Positions 8,584 to 16,857 of a stretch of DNA of 64,000 nucleotides are shown here, piece after piece. Each line of letters begins with the position of its first letter. Within the stretch, counting starts at the first letter, position 1. Origin of the DNA: Niallia circulans (lineage in GTDB: Bacteria; Bacillota; Bacilli; Bacillales; Cytobacillaceae); NCBI RefSeq assembly GCF_007273535.1, contig NZ_RIBP01000001.1, positions 1,364,001-1,428,000 on the forward strand, given 5' to 3'. The translations under genes were made by a program, and so were the position numbers. Below the pieces are notes generated by a model that did no database searches, was not told where the DNA came from, and was given only the letters and a program-made list of their open reading frames with translations.

Positions 8584-9078
8584 ACGTTGAAACAATGAAC
8601 CGTGGAATTTTAAATAGTGCTTGTCTTTAAGATTAGTTCGTTTCATTACGCTCGTCCTCGCGCTTTCCTCTATTTCCCTTTATAGTCGAGTCGCCTCCGC
8701 TCCATTTCACAACAAACACAGAATAGTAAAAAAATATTTATCCAAGCCTCCTTCGCATTACCGATATAAATTCGGGATTGTTTCGTTTATGTTTGTTTTG
8801 AATGAATGCTATCTATTGTTACTTTCAAACGATTTGTTTATTAATGAACAAATCAGTGTGAATTGTTCATTAACCTGTATTGACTATAATGCGTAAAAAA
8901 AGAATAATAAAACTGTTCCATTTTAATAAACAACCAATTTCAACCTTTTATTGATAACGTTTTCTTTTAATTACTAAAAAAATCCAAAAACGACTAACTT
9001 TATGGATAATATAATACAATTTTCAAATTATAAGCTTTTTTGAAACTAATATACACAACAAGTAAGGGGAGAAAACCG
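8584..9078. other. Intergenic stretch with a GC-rich patch and a palindrome
   Basis: No credible gene is seen. Positions about 8635-8705 are markedly GC-richer than the surroundings, and on the minus strand read GAGGAAAGCGCGAGGACGAG, resembling dispersed intergenic repeats of Bacillus. An almost perfect 24-bp palindrome lies at 8831-8854 (GATTTGTT paired with AACAAATC), with a half copy TTGTTCATTAA shortly after it. The last 100 bases are the AT-rich promoter region of the HAD/MFS operon. Confidence 0.5.
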
Positions 9079-9933
9079 ATGAAGCTTATAGCACTTGATT
9101 TGGATGGTACTACTTTAAATTCGAAAAAGGTAATTACCAGCGAGACTATTCAAGCAATCCAGAAGGCACAAGAACAAGGGCATATCGTGATGGCATTAAC
9201 TGGAAGATCGGCAACGCCGGTGATTGCAGAGCTCGCAAAATATCAATTAGATTTACATGTGGGCGGAAACAACGGAACAGAAATATACGCTAATGGAAAA
9301 TTAATCGAGTTAACCTCACTACCGCTGCTTCAATGCCAAAAGATTGTGTTAGAACTTGAAAAAGAAGTAATGCCATATAAAATATGTACAAATATAAGTA
9401 CATTTGCACATATTGATTGGCTTGACCGCTTTGAAAAGGTGGTAGTATCCGGCCTTGTCCCAAGTGAATATTACGACCACAAGGATTATACAATGTTTAC
9501 GACACCTCCGCATGTGTATGGTCAGCCCGTTTTTAATCAACCAGAAGAAGTACTAAATATTGAATCTTCCGTAATAAAGTTTCTTATTTTAGGTCTTGAT
9601 CCCATCCAAAAAAACCGGGTTAAAGCACTTTTAGAAGCAATTGAAGACACTTATGTTACCTCCTCCTCTCCATTTAATCTTGAAGTCACTCACGTTAATG
9701 GACATAAAGGAAATGGACTAAAGGCAATGGCTCGCTTTTTTAATATTCCTATTGAAAATACGGTAGCTATTGGGGATGAAATTAATGATATCCCCATGTT
9801 TCATGCGGCTGGTTTGTCTATTGCAATGGGGAATGCAGAGGAAGAAGTAAAAAAACATAGTGACATAGTAACACTATCAAACGATGAAAACGGAGTAGCT
9901 TACGCTTTTGAAAAATATATTTTAACGGATTAA
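9079..9933 (+). CDS. Cof-type HAD-IIB sugar-phosphate phosphatase
   Basis: A 284-residue haloacid-dehalogenase phosphatase of the Cof/YidA type. Motif I LIALDLDGTTLNS gives the nucleophile and acid Asp residues. Motif II is ALTGRS, and motif III/IV GDEINDIPMFHAAG carries the Mg-binding acids. The ATG at 9079 with AGGGGAG is chosen over a longer frame from 9040 that lacks a ribosome site. It is followed after 19 bases by a sugar-efflux-type MFS gene, suggesting detoxification of phosphorylated sugars or analogues followed by export. Confidence 0.9.
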   Translation: MKLIALDLDGTTLNSKKVITSETIQAIQKAQEQGHIVMALTGRSATPVIAELAKYQLDLHVGGNNGTEIYANGKLIELTSLPLLQCQKIVLELEKEVMPYKICTNISTFAHIDWLDRFEKVVVSGLVPSEYYDHKDYTMFTTPPHVYGQPVFNQPEEVLNIESSVIKFLILGLDPIQKNRVKALLEAIEDTYVTSSSPFNLEVTHVNGHKGNGLKAMARFFNIPIENTVAIGDEINDIPMFHAAGLSIAMGNAEEEVKKHSDIVTLSNDENGVAYAFEKYILTD

Positions 9934-9952
9934 TTAAAGGTGGTGAAAAGGA

Positions 9953-11176
9953 ATGCTAATACGCATAAGGAAATTGTTCACAATTAAAGGGTATAGCCTT
10001 TTCATGATTTGTATGCTCCTCGTCGGCACAGGTATCTCTATAACCATGCCCTACTTATCATTGTATTCAACCGAAGAATTGGGAATGAACGCGGGAACCT
10101 TTGGGATTTTCATGGCTGTGAGCTCCCTTAGTGGCGTATTCATAAATTCTTTTATTGCCAAGCAGTCAGACAACGGCATTAACAGAAAATCAATCATAGT
10201 AATAGCAATGCTTTCTTCTGCTATTGGGTATGTATCCTATTTACTATTTCATAACTATTTTGTTTTGTTAATTGTAGTTACACTATTTAACGGCTTAGGG
10301 GCTGCTGCTATGCCTCAAATCTTCGCATTCGCACAGGAATCGGCCAATGCTAGCAAAAGTGATGATAAAACATTTGCACTTTCTACATTACGCTCCCTTG
10401 TTTCACTTGGTTTCCTTATTGGGCCGTTGGGAGGTACTTTGATCTTAGGAATAGCTGGTTATAATGGACTATTTCTTGGTACTTCAGCCATTTTCCTGAT
10501 TATTGCAGCACTCGTAGTCTTTTTTCTCCGAAATCAAAGTAATACTATCGCTACTGAAAAGAAGAATAAATCACAAACTCCTGTTTCTATATTTAAAAAC
10601 AAGCAAATAAAATTCCCTTTTTTCGCCTTCATTCTTCTCTTTGCAGTTAATGCTATTAATGCAATAAATACACCACTTTTTATTGTTAATGAACTGCATG
10701 GCAGCCATGCTATCGTGGGCATTGTCGTCAGTGTTTGTGCAGGCTTAGAAATTCCAATAATGATTGCGCTTGGTGCCTTAAGCAAAAAAATAACTAATCA
10801 TTCATTAATGATGATGAGCTGTTTTATTGCCGGTCTTTATTTTATTATTCTAACAACCTCCACAACTTCTTGGATAATTATAGCAGCACAGTTACTTCAA
10901 GCTGTTTTCGTTGCAATCGTTATGGGAAATGGGCTTAGTTATTTTACCGACTTGCTTCCTAATTCACCTGGTATGTCAGCAACTATCTACTCAAACGGCT
11001 CTACTATTGGAAGATTAGTAGGCAATCTTGGTGGCGGTCTTTTTGCCACATTGATAGGCTATCGGTTTGTTAACATAGTTTGTCTGCTGCTGGTAATGCT
11101 CTCCTTCTTTATCCTTTGGAGAGTTAATGCAGATCGAAGGATAGATAATACAGCAGAGAGTGCTCCTACTTTATAG
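9953..11176 (+). CDS. MFS transporter, sugar-efflux (SetA/SetB) type
   Basis: A 407-residue membrane protein with 12 hydrophobic segments. Opening block YSLFMICMLLVGTGISIT, loop signature SDNGINRKSI and the second-half block NGSTIGRLVGNLGGG match the Set family, which exports sugars and sugar analogues. It is co-transcribed with the HAD phosphatase (19-base gap, GGTGGTGAAAAGG before the ATG). The substrate pairing with the phosphatase is inferred only from position. Confidence 0.85.
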   Translation: MLIRIRKLFTIKGYSLFMICMLLVGTGISITMPYLSLYSTEELGMNAGTFGIFMAVSSLSGVFINSFIAKQSDNGINRKSIIVIAMLSSAIGYVSYLLFHNYFVLLIVVTLFNGLGAAAMPQIFAFAQESANASKSDDKTFALSTLRSLVSLGFLIGPLGGTLILGIAGYNGLFLGTSAIFLIIAALVVFFLRNQSNTIATEKKNKSQTPVSIFKNKQIKFPFFAFILLFAVNAINAINTPLFIVNELHGSHAIVGIVVSVCAGLEIPIMIALGALSKKITNHSLMMMSCFIAGLYFIILTTSTTSWIIIAAQLLQAVFVAIVMGNGLSYFTDLLPNSPGMSATIYSNGSTIGRLVGNLGGGLFATLIGYRFVNIVCLLLVMLSFFILWRVNADRRIDNTAESAPTL

Positions 11177-11192
11177 TTATCTATAGCAACTT

Positions 11193-11212
11193 AGACAGGA
11201 TTTATCCTGTCT
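11193..11212 (+). terminator. Probable terminator after the HAD/MFS operon
   Basis: AGACAGGAT pairs with ATCCTGTCT around a 2-base loop just after the MFS stop. The T run after it is weak. Confidence 0.55.
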
Positions 11213-11319
11213 ATATTATCACTAAAGTTTCATTGCTTGAATTTTTATTGCCATGCTAATAGCCCCGACTGTGTGAGAGTTAATATACGCTTATTAAATA
11301 AAGATGAAAATATATAAAA

Positions 11320-11346
11320 AATCCAGTTGCAGTTAGCATCTGGATT
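11320..11346 (-). terminator. Terminator of the sigma/anti-sigma operon
   Basis: AATCCAG pairs with CTGGATT. On the minus strand the hairpin is followed by TTTTTTATATATTTT, and it lies just beyond the anti-sigma stop codon. Confidence 0.75.
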
Positions 11347-11367
11347 AATCGTAGATTGTTCTTCCTT

Positions 11368-12264
11368 CTAATATTTATCTCTTAACAATCTATCAGCCAT
11401 TAAATCTAATTTATTCAATAACTCTGATCTTTGTTCTTCGTCTCTTTCTTTCTCTATTTGTTCTGCCACTTCCGCTGCTTTTTCTAATTGTTGTTTTGTA
11501 CTTGGATTTTTTTCTAACGCAGCATAATGTTTAGCATACGCACTTGCTGCATAGCCGATATTTTGTTCGAAATCTCCTCTATCAGCATATGGTTTATAGG
11601 ATTCAGAATGGATACTTTCTTTCAAACTAATTAACCAATCTTCCATGTTTGCGAATTCCAGTTTTTCTATTATGTTATTTCTCTCATCTTCAATACCGTA
11701 ATTCTCAGCAATCATTATTAATTGCTCAACAACGTCATCTAGCTCTGTCATAATTTCACTTCTTTTGTCATCATTATCAGCCTGTTGGAGATATTTACTC
11801 CATTTACCTATCTCTATCAAACCGTCAATAAGCGCTGTTTCCTTTGAAGTAGAAGAAAATTGGTTAGAATAATATTCAGCAAATTCTCCAACTTGTTTTG
11901 CATAATCTGTTTCTTTAACATGAAGATTATTCTTTTCTTGCAACTTAACGTTTAATTCATATAAAAAGCTTGCTAGATTAGGAAATTGTTGATTATTTTG
12001 TTCTTCCTTTTCATTATCAATAGGAATCACCTGGTTATGCTGATTTCCAGAGTTACCTGTTTGGTTTATTATGTATCCACCAAAAAATACAACGAAGCAA
12101 GTAATAGCAGCGATAGAAAGTACTGGTGCAAATGAGAAACCTTTCCTTGCTTTTCTATGTAGAAGCACTGCTTTATATAGTTCTTCTTTATCAGTAATAC
12201 TCATTTTTCCTTGTTGTAAAATGGAGTTGCTCATGCTTTTTCTTAATGACTTCAAGTTACTCAT
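11368..12264 (-). CDS. Probable anti-sigma factor, membrane protein
   Basis: A 298-residue protein with one membrane segment at about residues 43-65 (FAPVLSIAAITCFVVFFGGY). It has a roughly 40-residue basic cytoplasmic N-terminus and a long, charged, helical outer domain rich in Glu, Asn and Gln. Its start overlaps the ECF sigma gene by 8 bases, which strongly implies translational coupling and a sigma/anti-sigma partnership. No zinc-type HxxxCxxC motif is visible, so it would be a non-ZAS anti-sigma. The product name is an inference from context. Confidence 0.7.
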   Translation of the reverse strand: MSNLKSLRKSMSNSILQQGKMSITDKEELYKAVLLHRKARKGFSFAPVLSIAAITCFVVFFGGYIINQTGNSGNQHNQVIPIDNEKEEQNNQQFPNLASFLYELNVKLQEKNNLHVKETDYAKQVGEFAEYYSNQFSSTSKETALIDGLIEIGKWSKYLQQADNDDKRSEIMTELDDVVEQLIMIAENYGIEDERNNIIEKLEFANMEDWLISLKESIHSESYKPYADRGDFEQNIGYAASAYAKHYAALEKNPSTKQQLEKAAEVAEQIEKERDEEQRSELLNKLDLMADRLLRDKY

Positions 12265-12805
12265 TTCCCTCGCTCCTTTCCAGCTTCTTCTGAAGGATTT
12301 GTTTTCCCCGTCTTAACCTAGTTTTAATAGTACTTATATTCAAATTTGTTAGATTCTCTATTTCTTTGATTTTTAGTTCTTCGTAATAGAATAATATAAT
12401 AATTTCTCGATATTTGGTCGGCAGTGCTAATACCTTCAATGATAGTTCTAAATCATCTAACTTGGTTATTACTCTGTCTTCCACAGAAAACTCATTGCTG
12501 GTTACTAACTTTTCCTTCGTAAAGTCTGTCGGAATAAATGCACGATACCATTTACTTTTCAAATAATCTTTACATTTATTTCTGGTAATCTTATAAAGCC
12601 ATGTTTTATGTGAGCTTTCACCTCTAAATTCATTCATTTTTTCATAACATTTTATAAATACATCTTGTGTAATATCTTCAGCTGCTGACCAATTTCTCAC
12701 ATATGTATAAGCTAACATTTTGATACTCTCAGCATAGAGATCAATAAGTTCTTTTAAATTATCCTCATTTCTATCTAGATGTGACTCCCTATTGCTTAAT
12801 AACAT
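12257..12805 (-). CDS. ECF-family RNA polymerase sigma factor
   Basis: A 182-residue sigma-70 family factor. Region 2 covers about residues 20-90 (YVRNWSAAEDITQDVFIKCY, then FRGESSHKTWLYKITRN). Region 4 covers about 115-172 (LPTKYREIIILFYYEELKIK, then STIKTRLRRGKQIL). It lacks regions 1.1 and 3, as ECF factors do. It overlaps the probable anti-sigma gene. A GAAACC-N16-CGTC promoter lies 40 bases upstream, so it likely transcribes its own operon. Confidence 0.92.
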   Translation of the reverse strand: MLLSNRESHLDRNEDNLKELIDLYAESIKMLAYTYVRNWSAAEDITQDVFIKCYEKMNEFRGESSHKTWLYKITRNKCKDYLKSKWYRAFIPTDFTKEKLVTSNEFSVEDRVITKLDDLELSLKVLALPTKYREIIILFYYEELKIKEIENLTNLNISTIKTRLRRGKQILQKKLERSEGNE

Positions 12806-12844
12806 GGCGAGGTTAATCCTCTCCTTCCTGTAGGTTTATCTATT

Positions 12845-12870
12845 GACGACTTAAAATGCGATAAGGTTTC
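12845..12870 (-). promoter_or_regulatory. ECF-type promoter (autoregulation)
   Basis: On the minus strand GAAACC (12870-12865) is followed after 16 bases by CGTC (12848-12845). This is the standard ECF -35/-10 pair, located 40 bases before the sigma-factor start. Confidence 0.75.
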
Positions 12871-12901
12871 TTTTTTTACCATATATGTTTTAAAAAAATT
12901 A

Positions 12902-12939
12902 AAAGGCATGAGTTAGAAAAAAGCTTAACTCATGCCTTT
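12902..12939 (-). terminator. Terminator of the histidine phosphatase gene
   Basis: AAAGGCATGAGTTA pairs with TAACTCATGCCTTT (14 bp). On the minus strand it is followed by TTTTAATTTTTTT. Confidence 0.85.
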
Positions 12940-12974
12940 ATATTGTTACACGTGTTTTTAAAACATGTAATACA

Positions 12975-13574
12975 TTAAGAAACTACAGAAAATTCATCTC
13001 TTATATCACTTACATTAGGATCTATTATTTCAATAAGGGTGAATTGATTGTTTTCGTATTCGAATTTTAGGATGCAGCAATTTCCGATTTTCACTTGTTG
13101 GTTGATATTACTTGTATATTCCCAATATCTCATGAAGTTTCGGCAAGCTCCACTATGTGACACAGCTAGAACAATCGCATTATCTTCGTCCATTATTTTT
13201 TGACAAGTCGTAACCATTCTCTGTTGTACTTCCTTTTGATCCTCTCCGCCATACTTCACAAAAAAATCATTGTAGGGCAATGGTGGATTTAGGTCTTCAC
13301 TTTCTCCTTCAAAGGTGCCAAAACTGCATTCCTTTAATCCTTTTAATCTTGTATATGGCATACTAGTTATAAGCTCAAGTGTGTCACAAGCTCTTTCAGA
13401 AGTAGAACAGTACGCATGATCGAATACAATATTGCGCTCTTTAAAGTATTCTGCAGCAGCCTTTGCCTGATTTATACCTAATGATGTTAGTGGTGAGTCA
13501 CACCAGCCTTGAATCTTCCGTCTTTGGTTAAATAATGTTTGTCCGTGTCTCATAAGATACAGCGTCTTTTTCAT
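12975..13574 (-). CDS. Histidine phosphatase (phosphoglycerate mutase-like) protein
   Basis: A 199-residue histidine phosphatase. The RHG signature is at residues 9-11 (LYLMRHGQTLFNQRRKIQGW). A second-half histidine in LAVSHSGACRN completes the catalytic pocket, and DHAYCSTSERACDT is the second substrate loop. Members hydrolyse small phosphate esters; the true substrate here is unknown. It is monocistronic with its own terminator and not linked to the sigma operon. Confidence 0.88.
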   Translation of the reverse strand: MKKTLYLMRHGQTLFNQRRKIQGWCDSPLTSLGINQAKAAAEYFKERNIVFDHAYCSTSERACDTLELITSMPYTRLKGLKECSFGTFEGESEDLNPPLPYNDFFVKYGGEDQKEVQQRMVTTCQKIMDEDNAIVLAVSHSGACRNFMRYWEYTSNINQQVKIGNCCILKFEYENNQFTLIEIIDPNVSDIRDEFSVVS

Positions 13575-13783
13575 GTAGTTCCTCCTCTACTTTCTTGAAA
13601 ATCTGATTTGAATATACTCTATGTAAATTATCCACCAAGACAAAAGAAAGCGCTATCATATTTTTGTGTTTGCCTAGCAGACTTAGGGTAACAAATAGCG
13701 TCATATTAAATATCTATTTACTTATGTAATAAATAATGACCTAATTATCGATGAAAATGCCTAATTTGTACTTAATAAAAAAA

Positions 13784-13808
13784 AGCCAGTAGCGAATAGC
13801 AGCCGGCT
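13784..13808 (-). terminator. Terminator of the small Pro/Gly/Tyr-rich gene
   Basis: An imperfect hairpin (AGCC...GGCT outer stem and a GC inner stem), followed on the minus strand by eight T residues, directly after the stop of the gene at 13812. Confidence 0.6.
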
Positions 13809-13811
13809 GAT

Positions 13812-14027
13812 TCATTTTCTAAATGTTGCTGGCACGTTCGGCCCAACATATGGAAAGAATATTTGTTCCCCTGGAGGTCTTGGTGATATCATAAATTGAT
13901 ATCCGCCAATATTATAATGATACGGCGGGCTTCCAAGCAGTTGTTGGTTCCACGCTCCATATGCTGGATTAGGAAAGTTTTGATAAATAGTTCCTCCATT
14001 AAGTCCTGTAATGATAGTAGGATGCAA
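13812..14027 (-). CDS. Hypothetical Pro/Gly/Tyr-rich small protein (71 aa)
   Basis: A 71-codon frame from TTG at 14027, preceded by AAGGGGGG. The composition is unusual: rich in Pro, Gly, Tyr, Asn and Gln (NFPNPAYGAWNQQLLG, then SPRPPGEQIFFPYVGP), with almost no charge and no membrane helix. That recalls spore-coat or surface proteins of Bacillaceae, but no family is recognised. Its own terminator supports it being real. Confidence 0.55.
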   Translation of the reverse strand: MHPTIITGLNGGTIYQNFPNPAYGAWNQQLLGSPPYHYNIGGYQFMISPRPPGEQIFFPYVGPNVPATFRK

Positions 14028-14111
14028 AATAATCCCCCCTTCTGTTTGTTATTTTATGCGGAAAGATGCAAGCATGCTTTAGGTCAAATACATGTGACAA
14101 ACCAAAAACAA

Positions 14112-14133
14112 CCTCCACAGGACAAAGTGGAGG
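14112..14133 (-). terminator. Terminator of the modAB operon
   Basis: CCTCCAC pairs with GTGGAGG. On the minus strand it is followed by TTGTTTTTGG. It lies 36 bases after the modB stop. Confidence 0.7.
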
Positions 14134-14168
14134 CTATGAGCATTTCAACATGAAACTTTATCTTTGCA

Positions 14169-14825
14169 TCAAGTTCTAATAAAATGCACAAATATCAACA
14201 TCAAGAAAGAGATTGCTATTATACTCAATACCCATAACCAAGCCATTTCCATGTTTCCCGAATCAAGTGCAACATAAATGGCTGTCGGAATGGTTTGTGT
14301 TTTGCCAGGTATATTCCCCGCAAACATTAACGTTGCTCCAAATTCCCCTAAGGCTCTTGCAAAGCTTAAAATGGCTCCTGAAACAATTGTTTTACTGGCT
14401 AGCGGAATGGAGATAAACATTAATAAGCGGTATTCACTTGCTCCATCCACTCGAGCAGCATTCTCAATATCTTCATCCACTGCCTCAAACCCTGTTCTGG
14501 CAGATTGATACATTAGCGGGAACGCAACGATAGTTGAAGCAATTAACGCAGCCCACCAGGTAAACATTATTGGCTGCTTAAAAAACCACTCAATAATTTG
14601 ACCTACTGGACTATTTCGTCCGAAAATGATGATTAATAAAAAACCTACAACGGTCGGTGGTAAAACTAACGGTAAAAGGAAAATCGTATCAACTATTATT
14701 TTCCCTTTGAACTTCCTGACTGCCATAAGCCTTCCTAAAAACACCCCAAAAATAATGACTAATAGCGTGGAAACAGCTGCAATTTCAATGGATAATTGAA
14801 CGGGTGTCCAAAAATTAGTTGCCAT
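14169..14825 (-). CDS. modB: Molybdate ABC transporter permease
   Basis: A 218-residue inner-membrane permease with five to six hydrophobic segments. The EAA loop DGASEYRLLMFISIPLASKT binds the ATPase. The blocks FGRNSPVGQIIEW and FARALGEFGATLMFAGNIPG are characteristic of ModB. It starts 6 bases after the modA stop, so the two are translated as a unit. No modC ATPase gene follows. The same modAB-without-modC layout is known as yvgLM in Bacillus subtilis, so the ATPase is presumably encoded elsewhere or shared. Confidence 0.93.
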   Translation of the reverse strand: MATNFWTPVQLSIEIAAVSTLLVIIFGVFLGRLMAVRKFKGKIIVDTIFLLPLVLPPTVVGFLLIIIFGRNSPVGQIIEWFFKQPIMFTWWAALIASTIVAFPLMYQSARTGFEAVDEDIENAARVDGASEYRLLMFISIPLASKTIVSGAILSFARALGEFGATLMFAGNIPGKTQTIPTAIYVALDSGNMEMAWLWVLSIIAISFLMLIFVHFIRT

Positions 14826-14831
14826 GTAGAA

Positions 14832-15644
14832 TTAATTTAGTCCCTTGAATCCATATTCTTCTAAAACTTTCAGAGCGGCATCACTTTTTAAATAGTCGTA
14901 AAATAGCTCAGCCTCTTTATAATGAGAGCTATTTTTGATAACCCCAACTGGATAAATAATTGCATCATGTGTCTTTTCCTCTGCAACAGCAGCTATCTCA
15001 ACTTTATCAGAGGATAATGCATCTGTTTTATAAACAATACCTGCATCCACATTATTCGTTTCCACATATGTAAGTACTTGCCTTACGTCTTTTGCATATA
15101 CGACTTTCCCTTCAATCTCACTCCACAGACCAAGACTTTCTAACGAATCCTTCCCATATTGTCCTGCTGGAACAGATTCCGGGGTACCAAGTGCTATCTT
15201 ATCGGCTTTTGTTAAATCCGCAAAGGTACTTATTCCTTTATCTGCCTCTTTAGGTGTGACAAGGACAAGTTCATTACCAACTAGATCTGTACCGTTCTTT
15301 TCATCAATAAGTCCATCATCCACTAGCTTTTGAAATTTATCCTCTGCAGCAGAAAAGAAGATGTCTGCTGGCGCTCCTTGAGAAATCTGCTGTTGCAGTG
15401 CCCCAGATCCTCCAAAATTAAAGCTAAGTTTAATATTTTGATGTTCCTTCTCAAAGTCTTTCTGAATATCAGTTAAAGCATCTTGTAAACTCGCAGCAGC
15501 TGAGATTGTCAGTTCAACATTCTCTTGAGTTGATTCTTGATTTTCTTTTTCTTCTGTTGCACCCGATTGCTCATTAGTAGCACAACCAGTAATGATGATT
15601 AATACCATAAACATTGAAAATAAAGAAAGCCCTAATTTTTTCAT
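14832..15644 (-). CDS. modA: Molybdate-binding lipoprotein
   Basis: A 270-residue solute-binding lipoprotein. The signal sequence ends in a lipobox with Cys21 (IIITGCATNEQ). A Glu-rich linker is followed by the ModA domain: SAAASLQDALTDIQKDFE, then NFGGSGALQQQISQGAPADI and the hinge block GTPESVPAGQYGKDSLESLG. These Ser residues bind the oxyanion in known ModA proteins. First gene of the modAB operon, divergent from the yvgK-like regulator at 15850. Confidence 0.94.
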   Translation of the reverse strand: MKKLGLSLFSMFMVLIIITGCATNEQSGATEEKENQESTQENVELTISAAASLQDALTDIQKDFEKEHQNIKLSFNFGGSGALQQQISQGAPADIFFSAAEDKFQKLVDDGLIDEKNGTDLVGNELVLVTPKEADKGISTFADLTKADKIALGTPESVPAGQYGKDSLESLGLWSEIEGKVVYAKDVRQVLTYVETNNVDAGIVYKTDALSSDKVEIAAVAEEKTHDAIIYPVGVIKNSSHYKEAELFYDYLKSDAALKVLEEYGFKGLN

Positions 15645-15660
15645 TTTTTTACTCCTTATT

Positions 15661-15696
15661 ATAATTGGTTATATTTAATTATAACTAATTATAACT
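15661..15696. promoter_or_regulatory. Candidate operator between modA and the yvgK-like gene
   Basis: ATAATTGGTTATA (15661-15673) and TATAACTAATTAT (15680-15692) form a 13-bp inverted repeat with one mismatch. Inside the same region AATTATAACT is repeated exactly 10 bases apart (15677 and 15687). The site lies 17-50 bases upstream of modA and is a good candidate for the regulator's binding site. Confidence 0.6.
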
Positions 15697-15849
15697 AATA
15701 TGAAAGGTCGAAATCTGTAAAAATGAGGAGATTGTGTGAATTTTGGGAAATTGATTTACACTACAGTGGTCCGCCCCATTCAATAGCTATTTTAATAAAT
15801 CCTCCTTTTCTTACTAAATTACGTTAAAATACAAAGTGGAGGGATGCAT

Positions 15850-16785
15850 ATGTCAAAAGAGTTTTCCTATACAATTGAAGAAGTATCTCAACTATTAAAA
15901 GTATCAAAATTAACTATGTATGACATTGTTAAAAAAGGAGAAATTCCTGTATTCCGTGTTGGCAGGCAAATGAGAATCAACGCAGAGGATTTAAATACGT
16001 ACATAAACAGTCAAAAAACAAACCAATTGAGACCTGTTAAAGCAACTGAACTTAAATCTTCCATTAGTGAAACAAAGGACCTTAATACAATTGTTATAAG
16101 TGGACAAGATATGGTTCTCGACATACTAGGTAAATATCTCGAGAAAGAGTCTACCTATCAAGCATTACGATCTTATTCGGGAAGTTTAAATAGCCTTGTA
16201 GCTATGTATAGTGGTAAAAATGATATTGTTAGTTTACATTTGTATGATGGAGATACAGGTGAGTATAATCTGCCCTATTTACAAAAGATATTAGTTGGAC
16301 AGCCATATATTTTACTCCATCTCTTATCAAGGAGAGCTGGAGTGTATGTTAAAAAGGGGAATCCTTTAAACATAACCACATGGTCTGATTTAAAGGATAA
16401 AGGAGTTAAGCTTGTTAATAGAGAAAAAGGTTCAGGAGCACGTATTCTCCTTGATGAACAGCTCAGACTAAATAATATTCTCTCTAGTGATATTACAGGC
16501 TACCATCATGAAGAATCGAATCATTATAGTGTTGCGTCTGCTGTTTCAAGCGGAATCGCAGATGCGGGAGTAGGCATTGAAAAAGCGGCCAGAATGGTTG
16601 GCATAGATTTCGTACCATTAATAACAGAAAGCTATGATTTAGTAATGTTAAAAACTTCCAAAAATCAACCACTTATCGAGAAAGTAAAGACTATACTATC
16701 CTCAGCGCAATTTCAGGCAGACATTCATTCTTTAGGAGATTATGATATTTCAAAAACCGGAACTATAATTAATGAAACGTTTTAA
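15850..16785 (+). CDS. YvgK-type regulator: excisionase-like HTH plus molybdate-binding-like domain
   Basis: A 311-residue protein. Residues about 5-52 are a MerR/excisionase-type helix-turn-helix (YTIEEVSQLLKVSKLTMYDI). Residues about 75-300 are a periplasmic-binding-protein-like domain (NREKGSGARILLDEQL, then AVSSGIADAGVGIEKAA) as in regulators that sense oxyanions. The second ATG (15850) is used because GGAGGG is too close to the first at 15844. It is divergent from modAB, so it presumably controls molybdate uptake by direct molybdate sensing. Confidence 0.88.
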   Translation: MSKEFSYTIEEVSQLLKVSKLTMYDIVKKGEIPVFRVGRQMRINAEDLNTYINSQKTNQLRPVKATELKSSISETKDLNTIVISGQDMVLDILGKYLEKESTYQALRSYSGSLNSLVAMYSGKNDIVSLHLYDGDTGEYNLPYLQKILVGQPYILLHLLSRRAGVYVKKGNPLNITTWSDLKDKGVKLVNREKGSGARILLDEQLRLNNILSSDITGYHHEESNHYSVASAVSSGIADAGVGIEKAARMVGIDFVPLITESYDLVMLKTSKNQPLIEKVKTILSSAQFQADIHSLGDYDISKTGTIINETF

Positions 16786-16799
16786 GACTTCTCAAAAAA

Positions 16800-16817
16800 A
16801 GTTACCCCTCGGTAACT
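16800..16817 (-). terminator. Terminator of the DUF1349 gene
   Basis: AGTTACC pairs with GGTAACT around a 4-base loop. On the minus strand seven T residues follow. Confidence 0.7.
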
Positions 16818-16857
16818 GAAAGTAAAGCTTATTATGAGTATCTTCATAAGCAGCTGA

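Noticed and set aside
8621..8896. A 91-codon plus-strand frame.
   Set aside because: No ribosome site; its sequence changes composition in the middle and its first third lies in the GC-rich patch that reads like a repeat.
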